The position numbers and the translations under genes are program-made. Below, one piece after another: positions 8,604-16,828 of a stretch of 64,000 nucleotides of DNA. How positions within the stretch are numbered: the first letter of the stretch is position 1; each line of letters starts with the position of its first letter. A model generated the notes under the pieces. It ran no database searches, was not told the DNA's origin, and saw only the letters and a list, made by a program, of their open reading frames with translations. The stretch comes from Streptosporangium amethystogenes (GTDB lineage Bacteria; Actinomycetota; Actinomycetes; Streptosporangiales; Streptosporangiaceae), in assembly GCF_000721075.1 (NCBI RefSeq), contig NZ_JOEQ01000011.1:1-64000 (forward strand), written 5' to 3'.

Positions 8604-9938
8604 TCACGGCTCCTCGCGGTTCTGGTGGGCGGCGAGCGCCCGGTCGACGAAGGTGAAGGCGGAGCCCAGGGCACCCGCCGGGTCGAGGGCAGCGTCGACC
8701 TCCCCGGCGGTCAGCGAGACGCCGGGATCGGCGAGCAGGACCTCCCGCAGCGCCAGGCCCCCGGCGGCGGCGCGGGCGCAGGCGGCGTCCACCAGCCGCC
8801 GGTCCCGCGGGGTGCCGCCGAGCCGGACGACCACCTGCTCGGCCATCAGCAGCCCCCGGGTCGCGTCGAGGTTGGCGCGCATCCTGACGGTGTCCACGGT
8901 CAGGCCCTCCAGCACCTCGCGCAGCCAGCAGGCGGCGCTGCCGGTGAGCCGGAGCAGCTCGCCCAGCGTCTCCCACTCGGCCTGCCAGGGCCCGGCCGCG
9001 CGTTCGTGCTCGGCGACCATGCCGCCGAGGAGGGAGGCGACCAGCCCGGGTATGCGCTGGACGCAGGCGAGTACCGACATCGAACCCACCGGGTTCCGCT
9101 TGTGCGGCATCGCGCTGGAGGTGCCCCGTCCGGGCCCGGTGGGCTCGGCGACCTCCGCCACCTCGGTCTGGGCCAGCAGCTTCACATCGTTCGCGATCTT
9201 GCCGAGTGTCCCCGCGACGGTGCCGAGCGCGCAGGCCAGCCGGGCGACCGGGGTCCGGTCGGTGTGCCAGGGAATGACCGGCTCGGCCAGCCCGAGTTCG
9301 GCGGCGAGCGGCGGTGGCACCTCGTGGCCCCGCTCGCCGAGAACCGACAGGGTGCCCGCCGCCCCGCCGTACTGGGCCGGCAGCGGCACCCGCGCCAGCT
9401 CGGTTCGGGAGCGGTCCAGCGCGCTCAGCCAGCCCGCGGCCTTCAGCCCGAACGTGATCGGTACGGCGTGCTGGCCGACCGTACGCCCGGCCATGACGCT
9501 GCCGCGGTGCTCGGACGCCAGTCGCGCGCACGCCCCGGCGCAGGCGGACAGGTCGGCCAGGACCGGGGCCAGGGCGCGGCGGGCGACCAGCATCGCCGCG
9601 GTGTCGTTGATGTCCTGGCTGGTGGCGCCGTAGTGCACGAACCGCCGCAGGCCGGGCTCGATCCGCGTCCGCAGGGCGGCGACCAGGCCGATGACGGGGT
9701 TGCCGCTCCGGGCCGCCTCGGCGCCCAGCTCGGCGAGGTCGTAGAGCTCGGGGCGGCAGGCCGCGGCCACCGCCGGGGGCACCTCGGCGGGGACCAGGCC
9801 GATCCCGGCCTGCGCGGCGGCCAGCGCGGACTCGACGTCCAGCATGGCGGCCAGCCACGCGACGTCCGACACCTGCGCGGCGGCCCCGCCCCTGGCGAAC
9901 ATCCCGGAGAACAGCTCGCCGGCCGGGGAAGAGGTCAC
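8604..9938 (-). CDS. pcaB: 3-carboxy-cis,cis-muconate cycloisomerase
   Basis: 444 residues. Fumarase/aspartase superfamily: the signature loop is GTSSAMPHKRNPVGSM, and other conserved blocks are HYGATSQDINDTAAML and GRTVGQHAVPITFGLKAAGW, which match PcaB rather than fumarase or adenylosuccinate lyase. It converts 3-carboxymuconate to 4-carboxymuconolactone, the substrate of PcaC, encoded next. The GTG at 9938 is chosen because GGAGGTG lies 3-5 bases before it; upstream codons in the frame have no family similarity. Upstream of it is a divergent broken aldehyde dehydrogenase. Confidence 0.88.
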   Translation of the reverse strand: MTSSPAGELFSGMFARGGAAAQVSDVAWLAAMLDVESALAAAQAGIGLVPAEVPPAVAAACRPELYDLAELGAEAARSGNPVIGLVAALRTRIEPGLRRFVHYGATSQDINDTAAMLVARRALAPVLADLSACAGACARLASEHRGSVMAGRTVGQHAVPITFGLKAAGWLSALDRSRTELARVPLPAQYGGAAGTLSVLGERGHEVPPPLAAELGLAEPVIPWHTDRTPVARLACALGTVAGTLGKIANDVKLLAQTEVAEVAEPTGPGRGTSSAMPHKRNPVGSMSVLACVQRIPGLVASLLGGMVAEHERAAGPWQAEWETLGELLRLTGSAACWLREVLEGLTVDTVRMRANLDATRGLLMAEQVVVRLGGTPRDRRLVDAACARAAAGGLALREVLLADPGVSLTAGEVDAALDPAGALGSAFTFVDRALAAHQNREEP

Positions 9939-10148
9939 GGTCACCTCCGGATGGTTCGAATGTCGTTCAGGGCGGACCGGGAGCCGCTGTCGCCGTCGTG
10001 CACGAGATCGGCCACCGCGTCGGCGAGCGGAACCACCGTGGCCATCGCCCCCTTCACGCATGTGCGCTGTGCGAACGAAAGTTCTTTGGGCGAACCTACT
10101 GATTCGTCGTGCGGACGGTCAACGTGGCGGCCATCGTTCCCTGACCTG

Positions 10149-10370
10149 ATGGACGCCAGGACGTGGACCGGGCAGGTCTTCACCGGCGGCTGGACCGTCT
10201 CATGGGCGGGCGACACGGCGGTGGTCGAGCCCGCCACCGGTGCGGAGCCCGGCCGGGTCGGCGCCTCGGGCACCGGCTCGCGCTTCGGCGGGAGACGGGC
10301 GAACATCGAGGCGTTCACCAAGACCCGCTGGGTGACGATGCAGGGAAATATCGAGAAATATCCCTTCTGA
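10149..10370 (+). pseudogene. Benzaldehyde/aldehyde dehydrogenase remnant with internal deletion
   Basis: A 73-codon ORF joins the start of an aldehyde dehydrogenase (WTGQVFTGGWTVSWAGDTAV then VEPATGAEPGRVG) directly to an aldehyde dehydrogenase C-terminus (GSRFGGRRANIEAFTKTRWV then TMQGNIEKYPF). All catalytic and cofactor-binding parts, about 400 residues, are missing. Both ends resemble benzaldehyde dehydrogenases, where FGG-x-A-N-(I/L)-EAFT-x-T-x-WVT is the normal tail. It is divergent from pcaB, so it was probably part of an aromatic-acid locus that has since decayed. The frame is still open, so a short peptide could be made. Confidence 0.75.
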
Positions 10371-10436
10371 TGGATGGGAAGTGAGATCGCGCCCCCTTCT
10401 CACAGGCCACCGAGCGGGCTGTGGGAAAGTTGGCCA

Positions 10437-11666
10437 ATGGTCGAGCGAGGGGTCGATGTGTCGCGGGTGTCGTGGGTGGTGCTCATCGCGGGCTTCGTTC
10501 TCGCCTCGCTCAACCTGCGGCCCGCGCTGGCGAGCGTCTCCCCGGTGCTGGACGAGATCATGGGCGACCTCGGGCTGAGCGCCGCCGGGGGAGGGGCGAT
10601 CACCACGGCCATGGTGGTCTGCCTGGGCGTGCTGGGCCCGCTCGCCCCGCTGCTCGCCCGCCGTTTCGGCCTGGACCGCACGCTCATGGCCGGGTTGCTG
10701 ATCCTGGCCGCCGGGGTGATGCTGCGCAGCGCGGGAAGCGTCCCCGCGCTCTACGCGGGAGCGGCCGTCGCCGGCATGGCCATCGCCGTCATGAACGTCG
10801 CGATGCCCGGCGTGGTCAAGCAGCACTTCCCCTCGCGGGTCGGCCTGTTCACCGGGATCTATGTCTCCGGCCTGGTGCTGGGTTCCGCCGCGGCGTCCGG
10901 GCTGATGATCCCGCTGGAGCGCGCCACCGGGTACGGCTGGCGCGAGGTGACCGCGATGACCGCGATCCCGGCGCTGGCCGCCGCGGTGTTCTGGCTGCCC
11001 CAGGCACTGCGCCGCCCCGCCCACTCCAAGGTCGCGCCCAGACCGTTCGCACCGCTGCTCCGCGCCCGGGTGACCTGGTACGTCACCGCCTACATGGGCC
11101 TGCAGTCGCTGACCTTCTACGTCATGCTGGCCTGGCTGCCGACGATCTTCAAGGACGCGGGGCTCCCCGCCGATCAGGCCGGATACCTGCTCAGTCTCAC
11201 CAGCCTGGCCCAGGTGGCGGCCACGTTCACGGTCCCGATCCTCGCCGGGCGCGCGCGGTCGCAGGTGTCGTACGTCACCGCCGCGACCCTCCTCACGGTG
11301 GCCGGATATCTCGGAGTGCTGTTCGCCCCTGCCACCCTCCCGTGGCTCTGGATGATCGTCCTCGGGGTGGGGCAGGGCGCCTCGGTCGCGCTGGCCCTGC
11401 TCATCATCACGCTCCGCGCCCCCGATCCGGTCTCGGTCACCGCGCTGTCGGCCGTCGCCCAGTCCGTCGGGTACGTGCTGGCCGCGCTCGGGCCGCTCCT
11501 GGTCGGCACGCTCCACCAGTTCTCCGGCGGCTGGACGCTGCCGTTGCTGGCCGGGATCGGCGCATGCGGCCTGCAACTGGCGGCCGGGTTCCTGGTGGGG
11601 CGCCCGGTGACGCCGGCCGGCCTGGGCGAGCCACGACCGGCCGAGGATTCGCCCTCCCCGGTCTGA
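10437..11666 (+). CDS. CynX/NimT-family MFS transporter
   Basis: About 409 residues with 12 hydrophobic segments. The start WVVLIAGFVLASLNLRPALA and the following SVSPVLDEI are the hallmark of CynX/NimT transporters (cyanate, 2-nitroimidazole and related small anions). Later blocks include GPLAPLLARRFG and TGIYVSGLVLGSAAASGLMI. ATG at 10437 is preferred, with GGGAAAG upstream. It stands alone between the aldehyde dehydrogenase remnant and the convergent histidine kinase. The substrate cannot be inferred. Confidence 0.85.
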   Translation: MVERGVDVSRVSWVVLIAGFVLASLNLRPALASVSPVLDEIMGDLGLSAAGGGAITTAMVVCLGVLGPLAPLLARRFGLDRTLMAGLLILAAGVMLRSAGSVPALYAGAAVAGMAIAVMNVAMPGVVKQHFPSRVGLFTGIYVSGLVLGSAAASGLMIPLERATGYGWREVTAMTAIPALAAAVFWLPQALRRPAHSKVAPRPFAPLLRARVTWYVTAYMGLQSLTFYVMLAWLPTIFKDAGLPADQAGYLLSLTSLAQVAATFTVPILAGRARSQVSYVTAATLLTVAGYLGVLFAPATLPWLWMIVLGVGQGASVALALLIITLRAPDPVSVTALSAVAQSVGYVLAALGPLLVGTLHQFSGGWTLPLLAGIGACGLQLAAGFLVGRPVTPAGLGEPRPAEDSPSPV

Positions 11667-11698
11667 ACCCGTCGCCACCCCGGGATCGGCGGAGCGGC

Positions 11699-12784
11699 TC
11701 AGGACATCGGCTCTCGTCGTAGGCGGAGGCAGAAACAGGCGCCCCCGTCCTTGCCGGGTTCGTACCAGGCGTCGCCGCCGTTGCCCCGGGCGAGGCTGCG
11801 GACGATCCAGAGTCCCAGCCCGGTTCCCTCCGTCTCCTGCTCGACCGCCGGCGCACGGCTGAAGCGCTCGAACAGCCGGGGCACGAAATCCTCCGGCACA
11901 CCCGCCCCCCGGTCACACACCCGGATATGGACCCAGCCAGGCCGGCCGAACGCGGACACCTCGATCGGCGGGTGCCCATAGGCCAAGGCGTTCTCCAAGT
12001 AGTTCTCCAGCATCGCCGAGAACTCCTTGCGATCGACCATCGCCACCAGGTCGGGACTGCAGGACAGCTGCACGTCCTGGAGCCGCCCGTCCACCTCGCC
12101 CAGCCGTTCGAGGATGAATTCGAGCACGGGGACGCGTTCCAGGGAGGCGGACACACCCTTCGCGTCGATCGTCGAAGCGGTGAGGAGCTTCCGGACCAGC
12201 CCTTGAAGGCGAGCCGTGCGATCGGCGATGCGCTCGACGATCTCGGCCCTCTGCTCCTCGGCCAGCGCGACCAGGCGGTCACGCAGCACGTCCACCAGCA
12301 CGCTGATCGCCGCCAGGGGATTGTGGAGTTCGTGGGCCGCGATCGCCACGGCGACGTTCTGGCGATCCAGGGCCGCTTCCATCTCCCGCTCTTCGCGCCT
12401 CTGGCGTGTGACGTCGCGAAGTGTCGCCACGTAGAGGTGCTCGCCCTCCAGAGTCGTGGCGGTGATCCGCATCTCGACCACCCGCCTGCCTCCGCCGGGC
12501 AGCATCAGGTCGATCGCGGTCGCCGCGCCGGCGACGAGGGGGAAGCCGAACAAGGTGCCGATGAGTTCCTCAGCCGGGCGGGCGAAGAGCTCCGCGGCGG
12601 CCGGATTGCAGAGCCGGATGACCCCTTGCTCGTCGACCGCGATGATCCCGTCCGCCGAGGCCGACACGATCACCTGGTTGATGTTGCCCGGAGATCCCGC
12701 GTCGTCGGGCCGCCCCGGCTCGGAGCCCGCGGCGGCCTGCCCTCTGCTGAGGGATCCCCCTCGATCCTCACTCCGACGGCCCAT
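11699..12784 (-). CDS. PAS-domain histidine kinase, translationally coupled to kaiC
   Basis: 361 residues, no membrane segment, so cytoplasmic. A PAS domain (about residues 35-130, ASADGIIAVDEQGVIRLCN) precedes a HisKA box with phospho-acceptor His151 (AAHELHNPLAAI) and an HATPase domain: N box LENYLENALAYG, G1 DRGAGVPEDF, G2 GTGLGLWI. The start ATG at 12784 has GAGGAG just upstream and lies inside the last codons of kaiC, overlapping it by 17 bases. It is therefore the third gene of a kaiB-kaiC-kinase operon and may read KaiC state, as SasA does in cyanobacteria. That role is inferred; it has a PAS domain where SasA has a KaiB-like one. Confidence 0.88.
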   Translation of the reverse strand: MGRRSEDRGGSLSRGQAAAGSEPGRPDDAGSPGNINQVIVSASADGIIAVDEQGVIRLCNPAAAELFARPAEELIGTLFGFPLVAGAATAIDLMLPGGGRRVVEMRITATTLEGEHLYVATLRDVTRQRREEREMEAALDRQNVAVAIAAHELHNPLAAISVLVDVLRDRLVALAEEQRAEIVERIADRTARLQGLVRKLLTASTIDAKGVSASLERVPVLEFILERLGEVDGRLQDVQLSCSPDLVAMVDRKEFSAMLENYLENALAYGHPPIEVSAFGRPGWVHIRVCDRGAGVPEDFVPRLFERFSRAPAVEQETEGTGLGLWIVRSLARGNGGDAWYEPGKDGGACFCLRLRREPMS

Positions 12785-14282
12785 CTGTCTCCTCGGATTC
12801 GGGTGCCCACAGGATCGCGGGGCTGATGTCCCCGGTGAGGACCTGGGAGACGCCCCGCAAGCGCTCACCGATGTGCATGCCGGTGCCGTCGACCGTCACC
12901 TCGCGAATGCCTTGGTCGTGGGCGGAACCCCGCGTCTGGAGTACGGTGATCGCACGCTGGATCTCCCCGACGCGCTCGACGTACTGGAGCAGGACCCAGA
13001 CGTCGGTGAAGCCGGCGATCTCCGCGGTCGTCGGCGTGCCCGTCGCCATGAGCCGCCCCGTGGGTCTCGCCGTGAAAAGCGTCGTGATCTCGTTCTGGCG
13101 GAGGACCGCTCCCAGCGCGATGACGAAGTCGAGCAGGGCCCGGGGCGTGACGACGCGTTCGAGCGCGGACAGCGTGTCGATGACCAGCCGACGGGGCCCG
13201 AACTCCTCGATGGTCCGCCTGAGCTGGAGAAAGTGATCCTCCGGCGACGCCACCTCCGGGTAGTCGGAGATGACCTGGAGCAGACCCGATGCCTGCATGG
13301 ACCTGATGTCCAGGCCCCAGCCGTCGGCGTTGCGTAAGAGTTGCTCACGGGTCTCGTCGAAGGTGCAGAACAGGCTGCGCTCGCCCGCCTCGAACGCGGT
13401 GGCGATGAAACGCAGACCCGCCAGCGTCTTGCCCGTGCCGGTCGGGCCGGACATCAGGACGATCGCGTCCCGGTAGAAGCCGCCGCCGCACATCTCGTCC
13501 AGCTCGGTGTTGCCCGACGAGACACGTTCCGATGACGCGCGGCCGGAGGACATCAGGAACGCGAGGGGAACGACCACGATTCCGTCCTGCGGGTCGATGG
13601 TGAAGAGCCATTCCCCGGAACGGTGCGGGGCACCGCGGAACTTGACGATCTCGACGGTACGGTTCCGCCGCCCCTGCCGCAGGACGTTGCGCAGGATGAT
13701 GACGTTGTCCAGCACGAACTGTTCGACCCCGTAGCGGGTCACGCCGTCGTACTCCGCGGGCCGCTCCGCGGTGAGCACCGAGGTGACCCCGAGCGTTTCG
13801 AGGATGGAGGCGATCCGGATCAGCTCGTGGCGGATGGTCTCGACGCCGGTGAAGCGGGTGAAGATCGCGCCGAGTGAGTCGAGCGCGATACGGCGGGCTC
13901 CGGTCTGGCGGACCGCGTGCTGGATGCGGGCCACCAGCGCGCCGAGGTCGTAGGACCCGATGGCCTGCTCCTCCTCGCCGATGCCCATTGACGCGTCGAC
14001 GAAGGCCCACTTCCCCTCGTCCTCCCACCGCTCGATGGGGAAGCCCAGCGAGGCCGAATTACGCCGGATATGGCCGGCTGTCTCCTCGAAGGTGACAAAC
14101 ACCCCCGGCTCGTTGAATCGCATGATCCCGCGCGCGAGGAACTCGATGGCGAACAGTGTCTTACCGCTGCCGGTCGTGCCGCTCACCAGCGTGGACCGGT
14201 TGGCGGGCAGCCCGCCCAGGGCGACATGGTCGAAGCCGTTGATCCCCGTGGGCATCCGCTCGATCCTTCCGCCGCCGCTCAT
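12768..14282 (-). CDS. kaiC: KaiC-like double RecA-type ATPase
   Basis: 504 residues (cyanobacterial KaiC is 519). Two RecA domains. CI has Walker A GTTGSGKT (35-42), catalytic EE (66-67) and Walker B Asp135. CII has Walker A GPTGTGKT (279-286), DE in place of EE (309-310) and Walker B Asp369. The CII C-terminal block FTDVWVLLQYVERVGEIQRA aligns with cyanobacterial KaiC without gaps. The positions of phosphorylation sites Ser431 and Thr432 are Ala423 and Gly424 here, so normal dual phosphorylation looks impossible. The ATG at 14282 overlaps the kaiB stop as ATGA. No kaiA in the window. Confidence 0.92.
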   Translation of the reverse strand: MSGGGRIERMPTGINGFDHVALGGLPANRSTLVSGTTGSGKTLFAIEFLARGIMRFNEPGVFVTFEETAGHIRRNSASLGFPIERWEDEGKWAFVDASMGIGEEEQAIGSYDLGALVARIQHAVRQTGARRIALDSLGAIFTRFTGVETIRHELIRIASILETLGVTSVLTAERPAEYDGVTRYGVEQFVLDNVIILRNVLRQGRRNRTVEIVKFRGAPHRSGEWLFTIDPQDGIVVVPLAFLMSSGRASSERVSSGNTELDEMCGGGFYRDAIVLMSGPTGTGKTLAGLRFIATAFEAGERSLFCTFDETREQLLRNADGWGLDIRSMQASGLLQVISDYPEVASPEDHFLQLRRTIEEFGPRRLVIDTLSALERVVTPRALLDFVIALGAVLRQNEITTLFTARPTGRLMATGTPTTAEIAGFTDVWVLLQYVERVGEIQRAITVLQTRGSAHDQGIREVTVDGTGMHIGERLRGVSQVLTGDISPAILWAPESEETDGPSE

Positions 14283-14584
14283 CGTCGCTGCCTTTCCGAG
14301 GACGGTTCCTCCAGAACCGGGAGGCCGAGGGCGACGGCGGCGCGGTCGTGATCGGACAGGTCCCCGATCACCCGTCGCTGCGGCGTCGGCGCGAGTCTGA
14401 TCACTGTCGGGGTGGCCAGGATCCGTCCCTCCTCCGCCAGGTCGGGCCGTTCGGCGGCGTCGATGACCTCGACCTCGTACGTGCCGGGCAGGCGGGCGTC
14501 GCAAAGGAACCGCAGGTTCACCTCCGCGGCTTTGGACCGTTCCGTATTCCCGGCCACATACAGCCTGAACGAGTAGGTGGTCAC
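14279..14584 (-). CDS. kaiB: KaiB-like thioredoxin-fold protein
   Basis: 101 residues, the same length as cyanobacterial KaiB. Conserved blocks are LYVAGNT near the start, LAEEGRILATPTVIRLAPTP in the middle and RRVIGDLSD near the end, all hallmark KaiB sequence. In cyanobacteria KaiB switches fold and binds the KaiC CI ring. The start is GTG at 14584 with GGAGA about 11 bases upstream. It is first in the operon, and its stop overlaps the kaiC start by four bases. Homologues in non-photosynthetic bacteria are often stress-linked rather than circadian. Confidence 0.92.
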   Translation of the reverse strand: MTTYSFRLYVAGNTERSKAAEVNLRFLCDARLPGTYEVEVIDAAERPDLAEEGRILATPTVIRLAPTPQRRVIGDLSDHDRAAVALGLPVLEEPSSERQRR

Positions 14585-14942
14585 CTGGGAACTCGTCTCC
14601 AGCCTGCGCGGATCCCAAACGGCGCCCCGCGGGATGTGCCGCCGCCCGTACCCCGTCGGGGGTGGGACGACCTTCCCCGGTGTCTCGCGTACTCACGAGT
14701 CCCCGCGGTCACACCCGCCGCACGAAGACCCCCGTGACCGGGTCCGGCGGGACTTGCCCGTCGCGTCGCGTCGCGGGTAGCGTCGTGAGCAGGGCCTTCG
14801 AACAGGGGGTATCGGCTGTTCGGCCTGTTACCGGCCCTTGACCCCTGACTCACCCGCGGGGCCATGATCGGCGGACCGTATGGCGGCGGGGGCCGCCCAG
14901 GAGCCAGGAGGCGTTCGCGGTCAAAGTGAGCAGGAGCATCCG
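14585..14942. other. Divergent intergenic region between kaiB and a response regulator
   Basis: 358 bases with no convincing gene. It must carry promoters for the leftward kaiBC-kinase operon and the rightward response regulator. There is a short GTCGC repeat (about 14759-14774). I see no strong palindrome, riboswitch or consensus -10/-35 pair. Confidence 0.5.
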
Positions 14943-15596
14943 ATGACCCGGGTCCTCGTGGTCGAGGACCAGCGGGCGCTTGCCGGCGCTCTTGAGATCG
15001 CGATCGGCGCCCAGCCGGATCTGGAATGCGTGGGAGCCGTTGGAACGGTTGAGGATGCGGTACCCCTCATGAAGGCACACCACCCCGACGTCGTGCTCAT
15101 GGACATCCACCTCCCCGACGTCGACGGAATCGAGGGGACGAGACGGATCAAGGCGGCCTACCCGGAGACCCGCGTCCTCATTCTGACGGGAGACGCCACC
15201 CCCGATCTCTTCGCGGCCGCCGCGGCGGTGGGCGCCGCCGGATTCCTCGCCAAGGACACGACGTTCCGGGCCATCCTCAGAGTGATCCGGGCTTCGGTCG
15301 ACGAGAAGCTCATCATGGTCGAGGGCGAGACGCTCGGAGTGTTCCTGCGGACCCCCTCACCCGGCACACCGCCCCGAGACGGCGGTGAGAACCGGGCGGG
15401 GCTCACCGCGCGCGAACGGGAGGTCCTCGGGCTGATGGGGGAGGGGCTCGACCCCCGGGCGATCGCCGAACAGCTCGTCGTGAGCCTGCACACCGCTCGC
15501 GGCCACGTCAAGAACGTCATGGCGAAGCTGGGCGCGCACAGTCAGCTTGAGGCGGTCGTCGTGGCCACCCGGACAGGTCTCCTGCCCGGCCGGTAG
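14943..15596 (+). CDS. NarL/FixJ-type response regulator
   Basis: 217 residues. The receiver domain has the acidic pocket VVEDQ, phospho-acceptor Asp54 (VVLMDIHLPDVDG), Thr near 82 (ILTGDAT) and Lys near 103 (FLAKD). The LuxR-type HTH at the C-terminus begins LTAREREVLGLMGEGLDPRA and ends VSLHTARGHVKNVMAKLGAH. ATG at 14943 has AGGAG 6 bases upstream. It is divergent from the kaiBC-kinase operon and 186 bases upstream of another kinase. Either kinase could be its partner. Confidence 0.9.
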   Translation: MTRVLVVEDQRALAGALEIAIGAQPDLECVGAVGTVEDAVPLMKAHHPDVVLMDIHLPDVDGIEGTRRIKAAYPETRVLILTGDATPDLFAAAAAVGAAGFLAKDTTFRAILRVIRASVDEKLIMVEGETLGVFLRTPSPGTPPRDGGENRAGLTAREREVLGLMGEGLDPRAIAEQLVVSLHTARGHVKNVMAKLGAHSQLEAVVVATRTGLLPGR

Positions 15597-15782
15597 GCGT
15601 ACGGCCGAGCCGCGAGGGTGGCCCGAGGCGCAGGCGTCCCGTCCGGCCGAGGTCGTCGATCCGGCCCATCTGGGGGTGGTCATCGGACCACCTGGGGGTG
15701 GCGGGTCCGCCGGTCGTCCTCCTAGCGTGGTGACCACGCACCGCACACTGCCAAGACTTGGTGGCGGGAAGGAAAAACTGAC

Positions 15783-16652
15783 ATGAGGGATATGGCCGGT
15801 CTGTGTGACTATGTCGATGATTTCGACGCGTCTTCGGACCTCGGGTACGGGTGCCACGAGACTCCCGAGCCCCCCGACGGCGTCGAGGTCGCCCAGACCG
15901 TCGCCCGCACGCTGAAACGACTCAGGCAGGCGCTGCAGCAGCAGCGCCGGTTCGCCTCCGACGCCTCGCACGAGCTGCGCAGCCCCGTCGCCGCGCTGCG
16001 CGTGGAGCTGGAGGAGGCTCAACTGCATCCCGGCGATCACGACCTGGGGGAGGTGCTCGGGCGCGCACTGAGCGACGTCGATCGACTTGAGGCGATCATC
16101 ACCGACCTGCTCGCGCTCTCCAGAGCCGGGGAGAACACGCCGATCGAGTGGGAACCGGTGGACCTGGCACAACTGGTCCGGACGGAGGTCTTCCGGCGGG
16201 CGGACCGGCTCGGCGTCCAGCTGCGGCTCGTATCAGGAGTGAACGTCAACATGGTCCGTCTCCAGCTCGCCCGGGTGCTCACCAACCTGCTGGACAACGC
16301 CCAGAGGCACGCGGAACGCGTGGTGCGGGTCGAGGTCACCCGTGACGCGCACACCGCGGAACTGACGGTCTCCGACGACGGAGCGGGGATCGCCGAGGCC
16401 GACCGGGAACGGATCTTCGAACGGTTCACCCGGCTGGACGCGGCCCGCAGCCGTGACCACGGCGGCACCGGCCTTGGCCTGGCGATCGCCCGCGAGATCG
16501 CCGAGGGCCATCGGGGGACCCTCCGGGCCGAGGACTCACCCGTCGGCGGCGCGTGTTTCGTGCTGCGGCTCCCGCTCACCACCCTCTCCGGACTCCCGTT
16601 CCACGACGGGGACGGCGCCTTCGGGCGCCAGATGCTTGGCAACCCCGTGTGA
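15783..16652 (+). CDS. Soluble sensor histidine kinase lacking a membrane sensor
   Basis: 289 residues. A HAMP-like remnant (VAQTVARTLKRLRQALQQQ) leads into HisKA with His63 (RRFASDASHELRSPVAALRV) and an HATPase domain (LTNLLDNAQRHAERV, DDGAGIAEADRERIFERFTR, GGTGLGLAIAREIAEGHRG). Normal relatives of this subfamily have two membrane helices and an outer sensor domain before HAMP. Here only about 35 unrelated residues, rich in Asp and Glu, precede it. It is either a naturally soluble kinase or a 5'-truncated gene given a new start. It follows a NarL-type regulator, although kinases of this subfamily usually pair with OmpR-type regulators. Confidence 0.85.
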   Translation: MRDMAGLCDYVDDFDASSDLGYGCHETPEPPDGVEVAQTVARTLKRLRQALQQQRRFASDASHELRSPVAALRVELEEAQLHPGDHDLGEVLGRALSDVDRLEAIITDLLALSRAGENTPIEWEPVDLAQLVRTEVFRRADRLGVQLRLVSGVNVNMVRLQLARVLTNLLDNAQRHAERVVRVEVTRDAHTAELTVSDDGAGIAEADRERIFERFTRLDAARSRDHGGTGLGLAIAREIAEGHRGTLRAEDSPVGGACFVLRLPLTTLSGLPFHDGDGAFGRQMLGNPV

Positions 16653-16828
16653 CCTGTTCCTACCTGGGGATCGGGCCACCGAGTCAACCATGGCGTGCTT
16701 CCGGAGGATCGCCAGGCCGGTGCCCCAGGCCCCCGGGGCCGTTGTCTTTGTGACTCGCTGTCCTTGTGGCTGACTTCCTTTGCGAGTCGTTGTTCCGGTG
16801 GTCATCCGGGCCTCCTACGGTCCTGAAC

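Noticed and set aside
8295..10370. Very long open frame on the plus strand (691 codons) across pcaC and pcaB
   Set aside because: It is the antisense shadow of pcaC/pcaB in GC-rich DNA; only its last 73 codons (the dehydrogenase remnant) have family sequence.
14585..14942. Possible kaiA gene or other small gene upstream of kaiB
   Set aside because: Short frames in this gap have no KaiA-like sequence, no ribosome site and run through GTCGC repeats.
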